Source: Chloroflexota bacterium (GTDB taxonomy: Bacteria; Chloroflexota; Anaerolineae; Anaerolineales; VGOW01). From it: a stretch of 62,348 nucleotides of DNA. The translations under genes were made by a program, and so were the position numbers. Location of the stretch: positions 1 to 62,348 of the forward strand of contig JACPWC010000104.1 of NCBI GenBank assembly GCA_016197225.1, given 5' to 3'. The notes below the pieces were generated by a model. The model did not search any database and had not been told where the DNA came from. It saw nothing but the letters and a program-made list of their open reading frames with translations. Below are positions 35,201-41,540 of this stretch, piece by piece (positions within the stretch are counted from its first letter, which is position 1; each line of letters starts with the position of its first letter).

Positions 35201-36353
35201 CGGCCAACAGCATCGGCAGGATTCCAACGTACGCGCCGCCTTCGACGTAGTTGGTGATCGGCGGGCCCCAGTCAATTTTGGTGATGGGCTGGCCGAGGGC
35301 GTTGACGGTGGCCGGTGTCCACTGCCAGGTGAATAGATCGAAGTAGCTGTGGTGAGCCGGGTTGCCAAAAACATTGGGGATGAAGAAGGCCAGGATGTGC
35401 CGCGCCGGGTAGCCCCAGCCGCGCACCTGTTCGAGTGTGGCCGAGCCGACACGGAAGTTATATTGAAGAACATCTACCAGCGGGATGAGTTGCACTGCGC
35501 CGAGAGCCACGCCGAGGGCGACCATGACCAAAAGGTAAAGGGAAGGGCGAATGAGGCGTGAAACGTCAAACGACAAACGTGAAGTGTTTTGCCTGCCATG
35601 TAACGCGTTTCCTAGCAGAGCAAATATGGAATAAGCGCCAGAGATCAGGAGCGTGTAGTAGACGACTTCAGGGTGGCCGGCGAGGATTTGGCAACCGAGG
35701 GCGAGGCCGCCGAGGGCAACCCAGGGCAGGGAGGCGGGCCGCCCGCCGAGCGCCGGTTGCTGGCGCAGTATCCATTCGACGCAAGCCAGGACGAGCGGCA
35801 GCCAGACCGCGCCAGCGACGATCATCGGGAAGGTGACGCTGACGACCATGAAGAGGCTGAACTCGTAGATCAGCCCACCGGCGAAGGATGCGACACGGCT
35901 CTGGCCGAGGGCGCGCAGGAAGATGTAGGCAAACAGCCCGGCTAAGAAAAACTGCGAGACGATGAACCAGCCGAACATGCGAAGCGGGTCGAGGCCGGGA
36001 ATGTAAAAGAGAACGCTGAACGGATAGAGAGCCGAGTGTTGCCCGGTTGCCAGGAACGGCGCTCCGGCAAATTGATGTGGATTCCACAGCGGCAGTTCAC
36101 CGGCTTGAATGGATTTGACGATGAAGCGCTTCCAGGGATAGTTTTCGAGCAGTAAGTCGAGCGGCAGGTCGTTGTGCGGCGTTTCGGGCGGCAGGGCGTT
36201 GAACTGCTCACGAACAGAAGACCACGGCGCGAAGAAGAATAAGTTATCTGCTGGAATGAGGGTGCGATTGCCGAGCGTGACCGGCCAGAAGAGAACGAAG
36301 GGCAGGATGAGAAAGCCGAGGGCGGCGAGGAGGTCGGAACGGATGCGAGGCAT
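32244..36353 (-). CDS. YfhO-type membrane protein fused to a Wzx-like flippase
   Basis: A 1369-residue polytopic membrane protein. Residues 1-~870 match YfhO-like proteins: LPFVLFWPVTLGNRTLIPAD, LPLDLLLENYPWKRFIVKSI, GELPLWNPHQFAGAPFLATG, about 11 helices, then a large extracytoplasmic domain. YfhO proteins are GT-C-like and are linked to lipid or teichoic acid glycosylation in Firmicutes (family knowledge). Residues ~880-1369 are a polysaccharide flippase of the MOP superfamily: NSIAPMALTLMNRAIDLVFA, GPGDAGKYYFAGVLITWFEI, TREVARDRAHANRYLSNTTI. One protein may thus combine glycosyl transfer and lipid-linked oligosaccharide translocation. Several segments are encoded by stutter repeats that keep the frame. 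Confidence 0.85.
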   Translation of the reverse strand: MPRIRSDLLAALGFLILPFVLFWPVTLGNRTLIPADNLFFFAPWSSVREQFNALPPETPHNDLPLDLLLENYPWKRFIVKSIQAGELPLWNPHQFAGAPFLATGQHSALYPFSVLFYIPGLDPLRMFGWFIVSQFFLAGLFAYIFLRALGQSRVASFAGGLIYEFSLFMVVSVTFPMIVAGAVWLPLVLACVEWILRQQPALGGRPASLPWVALGGLALGCQILAGHPEVVYYTLLISGAYSIFALLGNALHGRQNTSRLSFDVSRLIRPSLYLLVMVALGVALGAVQLIPLVDVLQYNFRVGSATLEQVRGWGYPARHILAFFIPNVFGNPAHHSYFDLFTWQWTPATVNALGQPITKIDWGPPITNYVEGGAYVGILPMLLAALGVVSIFGQTEHRQQKIFFTLLAALALAFAFGTPLYALIYYLPGVNQLHSPFRWVWPFSLCIAALAGFGFDYLCGRQSRLSLTRLSWAVPVVSRLSYVVSLLTGFTLLAALALIRLNFSSFQSPISNLLHDLALADTAFADARMFFSYEAVWLARLGGLLLASGVILYLARRSGRLWQTLAVALIAVDLLTASAGFNSAADPAILNYTPPVVEFLKQDTSLWRFTTFDPEGKKPFNANAGWFYDFYDVRGYESVIPKQYAEYTALIEPQGELQFNRIAPISNLQSLDSPLLDLLNVKYVISLVDIPLPKYKLVYDAEVKVYENLGVSSRAFTLPEGCALADNFATAVQQYDPRHFVIFDPQPNHLTTQPSLPISSCNPVPADIIAYGINEVTVNIGPVEPSYLILADSYTKDWRAFLRPVDADEKQEQEVQLYKVNGNFRAVKLDATQSGWTIRFKYSPNSVKFGGFTSAIAGLALALAVGMWLWRYFYRESAEDSTARRVAKNSIAPMALTLMNRAIDLVFAAFMLRLLGPGDAGKYYFAGVLITWFEIWTNFGLNTYLTREVARDRAHANRYLSNTTILRFSLGALSFPVLALVMLLLSRFSTLDGDTSLAIILLAIGLAPSSISTGLTALFYSYEKAEYPAAITTLTTLLKVTFGALALLLGYSFVGLAAVSILVNTVTMIILGVLVARLFFRPRFEFESPLQRTMLRESWPLMINHLLATLFFKVDVTLLKPIRGDVEVGWYSTAYKFIEAYNIIPSFFTFALFPVMSRQANEDRPALVRSYQLAVKLLVTVALPVAVVTTFLSSILIGVLAGNDYLPYGGIALTLMVWSIPVGWINSVTNYVLIAIGQQRALTRAFIIGLTFNVVANLIFLPIYGYPAAAIITILSEIVEGLPFYITLHRTLAPIPWFNILWRPALSATVMFGVTWAGWQIHPLLGLALGGILYVGLILGLRAFNGDEQAQLISVLPSGMRARLGAVIK
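34094..34118. repeat. in-frame stutter repeat in the YfhO gene, site 1
   Basis: GGGTTGGGTGGTTAGGTGGT and neighbours encode PQPNHLTTQPSLP in the extracytoplasmic domain. It resembles the phrase at 16186-16212 and 53227-53266. Confidence 0.5.
34345..34364. repeat. in-frame stutter repeat in the YfhO gene, site 2
   Basis: GATTGGAGATTGGAGATTGG encodes ISNLQS on the minus strand. The same phrase extends over three units at 34814-34844. Confidence 0.65.
34814..34844. repeat. in-frame stutter repeat in the YfhO gene, site 3
   Basis: Three copies of GGAGATT followed by GGAAGCTGGA, encoding SSFQSPISNLL at a loop between helices. Confidence 0.65.
34899..34929. repeat. in-frame stutter repeat in the YfhO gene, site 4
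   Basis: GTGAAACGACATACGACAAA followed by CGTGAAACGAC; encodes VSRLSYVVSLLT. A related phrase lies at 35556-35586. Confidence 0.6.
35556..35586. repeat. in-frame stutter repeat in the YfhO gene, site 5
   Basis: GCGTGAAACGTCAAACGACA followed by AACGTGAAGTG; encodes TSRLSFDVSRLI in a cytoplasmic or extracytoplasmic loop. Confidence 0.6.
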
Positions 36354-36380
36354 TACAGAGAGCGATCAAAAGCGCATAAA

Positions 36381-36407
36381 TAAAAAAAGAGCCGTCGGCG
36401 GCGGCCC
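36381..36407 (-). terminator. terminator after the degenerate-GGDEF regulator gene
   Basis: On the minus strand GGGCCG (36407-36402), a 7-base loop and CGGCTC (36394-36389) are followed by TTTTTTTA. It lies 20 bases past the stop of the gene at 36427. Confidence 0.75.
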
Positions 36408-36426
36408 TGATGATCAGAATTTTACT

Positions 36427-37287
36427 TCAGGCGTTGCTGACGTTCTGAATAGCGGCCTTGAGCGAACTCATGTCGCTGAAGCGGCCCTCGCCGGCGCTGA
36501 TAGTTTTGGTGACCAGGGCCAGTCGTCCGCCGTGAGCAGGGCCGCTTTCCGCCTGCCGATCTTTGAGCGGGTAGAAATAATCCATGCTCTGGGTGAGGCG
36601 GGTGTGAACCCGGTCGGCGATTTGGTGGGCCCGGGCGGCGGAGGTGATGACAATGAACTGGCTGGGCGAGGCATGACCCACAAAGTCGTTCTCGCCGCCC
36701 GCCTCGCGAACGATGTTGCTGATCATAAGGCTGACCGCCCGGAGCACGTCATCGGCGGCCACAAAACCATAGGTGTCGCGGAAAGCGTCCAGCCCCCGCA
36801 CCTGCATGGCCAGGGCCACCCAGTCGTTCGACTTGAGCAGTTTCTCCAACTGTTCGTCGAGCAACTTGCCTTCAGGCAAATTGGTGACCGGGTTGATCAG
36901 CGTTTCCTGGTTGGCCCGGCGCAGGGCGTTGCGGACTCGCAGGCGCAGTTCCTGAATGTCGAACGGCTTGGTGATGTAATCCACGATGCCAAGCTCCAAA
37001 CCCTGAAGCTTGTCCACACGATCGCGGCGTTCGGTGAGGAAAATGATGGGCAGGTTTTCGGTGCGGCGGTGCGCCCGGAGCTGGCGGCAGACTTCGTAGC
37101 CGTCAATGTCGGGCAGGCGAATGTCCAGCAGGGCAATGTCGGGGGTGGAACGTTGGGAGATACGAATGGCGTCTTCTCCCCAGGCGGCAGTGTGCACCTC
37201 GTAGCCTTGAACGCGGAAATAAGCGTTGAGCATTTCTGCCAGGTCGAGGTCATCCTCCACAATCAGGATGGACTGTTTTTCGGCCAC
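36427..37287 (-). CDS. response regulator with degenerate GGDEF domain
   Basis: A 286-residue protein. The receiver (1-~120) has MAEKQSILIVEDDLDLAEML, phosphoacceptor Asp55 in ALLDIRLPD, FLTERRDR and DYITKPFD. Residues ~140-280 follow the diguanylate cyclase fold (NPVTNLPEGKLLDEQLEKLL, VALAMQVRGLDAFRDTYGFV), but where GGDEF is expected the sequence is HASPSQFIVIT, so c-di-GMP synthesis is very unlikely. The domain may bind a ligand or a partner instead. It is the last gene of an apparent three-gene unit with V4R and roadblock genes, and a strong terminator follows. Confidence 0.85.
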   Translation of the reverse strand: MAEKQSILIVEDDLDLAEMLNAYFRVQGYEVHTAAWGEDAIRISQRSTPDIALLDIRLPDIDGYEVCRQLRAHRRTENLPIIFLTERRDRVDKLQGLELGIVDYITKPFDIQELRLRVRNALRRANQETLINPVTNLPEGKLLDEQLEKLLKSNDWVALAMQVRGLDAFRDTYGFVAADDVLRAVSLMISNIVREAGGENDFVGHASPSQFIVITSAARAHQIADRVHTRLTQSMDYFYPLKDRQAESGPAHGGRLALVTKTISAGEGRFSDMSSLKAAIQNVSNA

Positions 37288-37307
37288 TCAGCGGCCTCCG
37301 TGTTGGG

Positions 37308-37937
37308 TCAACTGATGGGTTCTTTTTGAATGACAAAAGCGCACACATCATCGCCCAACGCGACGCACTTTTCTTCATTCACCCGGAACTCATGGCCGCC
37401 TGACACCCACTTGAAGCACTCCTGGAGCAGACCGGTGGCAGTATAGCAGGCCGGCTTGTCGGTCTTCCGGCCCCAACAGCAGGGGCATTTATGGATGACG
37501 TAGACGTACTCATTATCACGTTCTTCAACCGTGGAGTGCTGATCGGAAAGCTGGGTAAAGACTTTGGCGACGGAGGGCAGGCCGACTTTGATTTTGACGG
37601 GCAGAGGGAGAACTTTGAAGGCCATGTCACCAACGCCGGCCAGGGCGCCAAAGTTTTTCAGGGCCGAACTGAAGACGGCGCGCCCGGCGCGCAGGGCCAG
37701 CCCCCGGCCTCCGCGCGGGCCGTACATTTCCTCCAGCGCCGCGTGCAAAGATGAGTAGTCGGAAAAATCAAACTCTCGCTCCAGATTGTCAAGCGGGTAA
37801 TTATCAATCAGGTGACTCAGGCTGGCCATGTTCAAAATGGCGTTAAGGCCATTCTTGCCCATGACTTCTTCCATTGCCAGGATGGTGATGCGGGCAAACT
37901 TATTGGGATAAAACAAACTACTTTTGGGAATTGCCAC
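37308..37937 (-). CDS. V4R (4-vinyl reductase) domain protein
   Basis: A 209-residue soluble protein. The C-terminal ~65 residues have the V4R pattern, HKCPCCWGRKTDKPACYTAT, LLQECFKWVSGG and EEKCVALGDDVCAFVI, with several Cys that may bind metal or sense small molecules. The N-terminal ~120 residues (MAIPKSSLFYPNKFARITIL) are mostly helical, as in XylR/bacteriochlorophyll-type V4R proteins, which bind hydrocarbons or porphyrin precursors (family knowledge). It sits between a roadblock gene and a response regulator gene, so a sensory role is inferred. Confidence 0.82.
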   Translation of the reverse strand: MAIPKSSLFYPNKFARITILAMEEVMGKNGLNAILNMASLSHLIDNYPLDNLEREFDFSDYSSLHAALEEMYGPRGGRGLALRAGRAVFSSALKNFGALAGVGDMAFKVLPLPVKIKVGLPSVAKVFTQLSDQHSTVEERDNEYVYVIHKCPCCWGRKTDKPACYTATGLLQECFKWVSGGHEFRVNEEKCVALGDDVCAFVIQKEPIS

Positions 37938-37961
37938 AGTTGCCTCCGAGTATCCTGCGCG

Positions 37962-38333
37962 TTAGATCATCTTTGTCAGATCGGTCACGGCCCGACGCAT
38001 ATCGAGCAACAACAACCCCAACCTGGCATCTTTGCGGGCCAAAACGGTGAGGACGGCCTCAGCCCCGACGGCCATCAGAAACACGTATCCGTTTTCACCC
38101 TTGATATAGACTTGATCAAGATTGCCGCGCCCCAACTCACTGGCAATGCGCTCACCAAGAGAAAGCATGGCCGCCGACATCGCTGAGACCCTGTCTTCTT
38201 CAACCTCGCGAGGCAGAGCGGAAGCCATGGTAAGACCATCAACGCTCACCACTGCCGCCGCTTCAACGTCAGGCGAACTGACTTGCAGATCGCGCAAGCG
38301 ACCCACCATTGTTTCACTCCGAGATTTAGTCAA
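37962..38333 (-). CDS. roadblock/LC7 domain protein
   Basis: A 123-residue roadblock/LC7 protein: VSSPDVEAAAVVSVDGLTMA, SAMSAAMLSLGERIASELGR, YIKGENGYVFLMAVGAEAVL and VLARKDARLGLLLLDMRRAV. These small proteins form dimers and, as with MglB, may act on small Ras-like GTPases (family knowledge). No GTPase gene is in the window. The next gene, V4R, begins 24 bases downstream, so these probably share a transcript and a signalling pathway with the degenerate-GGDEF regulator. Confidence 0.85.
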   Translation of the reverse strand: MTKSRSETMVGRLRDLQVSSPDVEAAAVVSVDGLTMASALPREVEEDRVSAMSAAMLSLGERIASELGRGNLDQVYIKGENGYVFLMAVGAEAVLTVLARKDARLGLLLLDMRRAVTDLTKMI

Positions 38334-38484
38334 GGCATGTCTCCTTACCCCAAATGACCTTTCCTGATAGCCAGCGCCGAGTAATTTAGCATATCGCTAT
38401 AGGCTTGTCAAGCAAACTACCGCGTAAACAGCCTTGTTTTGTGGTAAAGTTGCGCTCACTACTTCAACCAAACAGGAATGTATC

Positions 38485-39156
38485 ATGCCTTTCAATACAG
38501 AGCAAATCGTCGAATTCATCACCCGCTACGGCGCCAATGTCGGCTACACCCTCTTGTTCATCATCATCTTTGCCGAATCAGGGTTGTTCTTTGGGTTTTT
38601 TCTGCCAGGCGACAGCCTGCTTTTGACTGCCGGACTGCTGGCCTCACGCGGCCTGTTGAACATCTGGTTTTTAGCGCCGCTCATGTTCATCGCCGCCGTG
38701 GTTGGGGACAACGTCGGTTACTGGTTTGGCGCGAAGACCGGGCCGCGCATCTTCAACCGCGAAAACTCCCTGCTGTTCAAACGCAAGAACCTGCTGGCCG
38801 CCAAAGCCTTCTACGACAAACATGGCGGCAAGACTATCATCCTGGCCCGGTTCATGCCGTTCATCCGCACCTTTGCCCCGATTGTGGCCGGGGCGGTGGA
38901 AATGGAATACCGCAAATTCTTTTTTTTCAACTTGACTGGCGGCGTGTTGTGGGGAATCGGCGTGACTCTGGCCGGCTACTTCCTGGCTCAACTCTTCCCG
39001 CCGGAAGTGTTAGACAAGTATTTCCTGATCATCGTGGTAGCCGTCATTGTTATATCGGTGCTGCCAACGGCCATTCACCTCTGGAATGACAACCGACGCG
39101 AGATCATTGCCTGGCTCAAAACAGTTCTTGCCCGCCGTTCCCGCGACGCCAATTAA
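38485..39156 (+). CDS. DedA family membrane protein
   Basis: A 223-residue integral membrane protein of the DedA/VTT family, thought to move lipids such as undecaprenyl phosphate across the membrane (family knowledge). Signature parts: IIFAESGLFFGFFLPGDSLL, GDNVGYWFGAKTGPRIF, the basic motif ILARFMPFIRTFAPIVAGAV with conserved Arg residues, and RKFFFFNLTGGVLWGIGVTL. The start ATG 38485 lies nine bases after AGGA; an upstream in-frame extension to 38434 is not supported. A strong terminator follows the stop. Confidence 0.92.
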   Translation: MPFNTEQIVEFITRYGANVGYTLLFIIIFAESGLFFGFFLPGDSLLLTAGLLASRGLLNIWFLAPLMFIAAVVGDNVGYWFGAKTGPRIFNRENSLLFKRKNLLAAKAFYDKHGGKTIILARFMPFIRTFAPIVAGAVEMEYRKFFFFNLTGGVLWGIGVTLAGYFLAQLFPPEVLDKYFLIIVVAVIVISVLPTAIHLWNDNRREIIAWLKTVLARRSRDAN

Positions 39157-39168
39157 TGAGGCCCAAAG

Positions 39169-39205
39169 AAAAACTCCCGAAGAGTGTCATCCTTCGGGAG
39201 TTTTT
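39169..39205. terminator. bidirectional rho-independent terminator
   Basis: AAAAACTCCCGAAG (39169-39182) and CTTCGGGAGTTTTT (39192-39205) form a 14-bp stem including A/T tracts on both sides, between the convergent dedA-like and lipoprotein genes. Confidence 0.92.
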
Positions 39206-39209
39206 GATT

Positions 39210-40652
39210 CTACGGCTTCAACTTCTCGTCCCAGGGGACAAACGCATCATCCTTTGAGGCGGTCAACCCGCCGTAGGCGGCAGTGGCCGAGTAAAACATG
39301 AAGTCGCCCGGCTTGTAGGATTTGAGCTTGAAGGTCACTGAGGCGAAACCGTTGGCGTCTGTGGCGTTGATAACATACTTTAACTCGCCGCTCGGCGTGT
39401 TCATCACAAACGTCACCCTGGCCCCGACCACGGGCAAGCCGTTTTCGTCGGCCACCCAGGCCCGCAAAGTTTGTTGCTTCTTCTCGGCCTCCAGAACCGA
39501 GAATTCCGGCTCGGTGACAACGAAGAGCATTTGCGGTTGCACTGACGGCGGTAATGTAAAAGAGGGTTGAGGCGGCAGAGTCCTCTGCCCCAGATTCATC
39601 AACTGCACGGCTTGATCCGTCGGCAGGTTCAAATGCCAGGTAATGGCGATGTTTTCAAAGTGTTGCTCCAGATGATCGCCCGCCACATGAAGCTCATCGA
39701 GCGGGAAACCGAAGACCGCTTCGCCGCCATACTTCCTGTAAAAATCATACACGCCATAAGCCACGTTGTGGCCGTACTTGTCGAAATATCCTGAATTGGG
39801 ATCGTCCAGTTGTGGCGCGCTCGGCGCCGGGCCGCCAAGTGTTTGCAGGCCCAGCGGCCGAAAACTTACACCTTCAGAGGCGGCGGGATTTTCGTAAAGG
39901 ACTGCGTTTTCAAAAACCTGCTCAACCGCGCTGTCGCTTCCTGTTTGTCGTCCGCCGAGCGGCAAGCCAAACACTCTTTCCCCGCCGTGTGTCAAATAGA
40001 ACGCCTCAATCGTGTCAAGCGTGGGTGGAGCGGTTGGGGTCGAAGTTCTGATATTTTCAGAGCTGGGAGGAATCAAACAATTGTTGTTGGCACAAGCCCG
40101 GCTTCCAAGCCTGGCCAGGCCAAACTGTTGATCTTCAGCCCGGGCGCCATCCCAGACAATGGCCATCCGCTCAAACACTTGCATCAAATGGCCGTCTTCG
40201 ACGTATGCCTCAGAGATGGGATAGCCAAAGAAAGATACGCCGCCGTATTTCTCAAAGAAGGGCCTGAACTCGGGGCGCACTGAATGACAAGTGGCGCTAA
40301 AATACAGCGCGCCCGACACTACACTCTCGGGCGGAACGCAGGGCGAGGGGCCATAAGTTATTTCACCCAGGTTGGCTAAAATGATCTGGCTCTCTGCCGG
40401 CAACTGAGGATGATATTCCAAGCGCCCGTTCTCAAAGTATTGAACGAGGACGCCGTCTTCCGCAAACTCAGGCGAGATAGCCGCGCCCAACGTGTGTGGG
40501 CCATCACGGCTCTCATAAAAATGGGTGAAAGTTTCTGAAACCGGGTAATAACCTTCGCCGAGCACCCCTGCGGTCGGCGTTCCCTCAGAACCGCAGGCGG
40601 CTAACATGAAGATCAACAAAATCCAGATAAGGGCAATTTTTCGTGCTCTCAT
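39210..40652 (-). CDS. lipoprotein with LGFP-like repeats and an Ig-like domain
   Basis: A 480-residue exported lipoprotein: signal IALIWILLIFMLAAC with lipobox LAAC. At least four repeats of ~50-60 residues resemble LGFP repeats: FFEKYGGVSFFGYPISEAYV, FYLTHGGERVFGLPLGGRQT, FYRKYGGEAVFGFPLDELHV and the more diverged FYESRDGPHTLGAAISPEFA, each followed by an aromatic strand such as QVFERMAIVWD. The C-terminal ~100 residues (LPVVGARVTFVMNTPSGELK, DANGFASVTFKL) look like a bacterial Ig-like fold. LGFP repeats are linked to cell-wall attachment in actinobacteria; the role here is unknown. Confidence 0.8.
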   Translation of the reverse strand: MRARKIALIWILLIFMLAACGSEGTPTAGVLGEGYYPVSETFTHFYESRDGPHTLGAAISPEFAEDGVLVQYFENGRLEYHPQLPAESQIILANLGEITYGPSPCVPPESVVSGALYFSATCHSVRPEFRPFFEKYGGVSFFGYPISEAYVEDGHLMQVFERMAIVWDGARAEDQQFGLARLGSRACANNNCLIPPSSENIRTSTPTAPPTLDTIEAFYLTHGGERVFGLPLGGRQTGSDSAVEQVFENAVLYENPAASEGVSFRPLGLQTLGGPAPSAPQLDDPNSGYFDKYGHNVAYGVYDFYRKYGGEAVFGFPLDELHVAGDHLEQHFENIAITWHLNLPTDQAVQLMNLGQRTLPPQPSFTLPPSVQPQMLFVVTEPEFSVLEAEKKQQTLRAWVADENGLPVVGARVTFVMNTPSGELKYVINATDANGFASVTFKLKSYKPGDFMFYSATAAYGGLTASKDDAFVPWDEKLKP

Positions 40653-40768
40653 ATAAGGATGGGGTGTAGAATTAAATTACAATGATGATCGAAAGCCCGC
40701 ACTGCGTGGATTATATACCCAATACTACAAATAAGAAACAATTACATCTCTAAAATTCTCTACGTAAA

Positions 40769-40790
40769 TGTACTGATTTGAAGCAGTACA
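40769..40790. promoter_or_regulatory. candidate operator (inverted repeat) in an AT-rich divergent spacer
   Basis: TGTACTG (40769-40775), an 8-base spacer and CAGTACA (40784-40790), 37 bases before the GNAT start. The whole 174-base spacer 40653-40826 is much richer in A/T than its surroundings and holds no gene; it should contain promoters for both divergent genes. Confidence 0.4.
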
Positions 40791-40826
40791 CCGCCGATTT
40801 TTTTAGAACATACGAACTAAAACGCG

Positions 40827-41537
40827 ATGACTAACTCTGATGAACGCACAGCAGTGCGCCAATTTATTGATGAGGCTTCACCTGCCGACGCTTTTGCCGC
40901 CTATTACGCATTGCATCACAACCCTAGCCGCGTCTCTCTGTTTACGCATCGCGACTCAGCGAATCGAATTGACGGATTTTTAGTTCAGGCACAGACCGGC
41001 ATGGATCTGTTCCGGCCCGTCGTCTCAGTCCGGGCCGCCTCTGATCAGGCGGCCCTTTCCCTGTTCCAAACCGGACTCGCGCCCAACCGGGCCTATTACC
41101 TGACTGCGCCGCTCTCGCTGGCAAACGCCGTCAACCAACATCTCATCATTACCGATCCCGAATTGTTGTTGATCTACCGCCTCGACCCGGCGAAGTTCGA
41201 GCCGCAGATCAACGTCATGGTAGTCTCAAACCCGACGCCTGATGGCTGGCCGCGATTCGAGATCAACGCCAACGGCGTCGCCGTTGCCAGCGCCGGCGTC
41301 AACTGGCGCTCGCCCCGGTTCGCCGAAGTCTATGTTTACACTGAAACGGCGGCCCGGAGCCGTGGCTGGGGCAAAGCCGTGCTCTCGGCGCTGACCGCCG
41401 CGCTGATCAAAGACGGGCGACTACCACTCTACTTTGTCAACGAGCAGAACACGGCCTCCATTCGGCTGGCGGAAAGCGTGGGGTTCGTGGATACTGGCGC
41501 CAGAGAATATACCGGGCAAGCCTCTCTCAAAGGATGA
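40827..41537 (+). CDS. GNAT family N-acetyltransferase
   Basis: A 236-residue protein. The C-terminal part has the GNAT fold: SPRFAEVYVYTETAARSRGW contains the R/Q-x-x-G-x-G/A-like acetyl-CoA loop (ARSRGWGKAVLSAL), then LPLYFVNEQNTASIRLAESV and GFVDTG. The N-terminal ~110 residues (AFAAYYALHHNPSRVSLFTH) are an additional domain, as in two-domain GNAT proteins. The acceptor is unknown. The start ATG at 40827 has no strong ribosome binding site. The next gene, a GH1 glycosidase, starts 3 bases after the stop, so they are cotranscribed. Confidence 0.82.
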   Translation: MTNSDERTAVRQFIDEASPADAFAAYYALHHNPSRVSLFTHRDSANRIDGFLVQAQTGMDLFRPVVSVRAASDQAALSLFQTGLAPNRAYYLTAPLSLANAVNQHLIITDPELLLIYRLDPAKFEPQINVMVVSNPTPDGWPRFEINANGVAVASAGVNWRSPRFAEVYVYTETAARSRGWGKAVLSALTAALIKDGRLPLYFVNEQNTASIRLAESVGFVDTGAREYTGQASLKG

Positions 41538-41540
41538 CGA

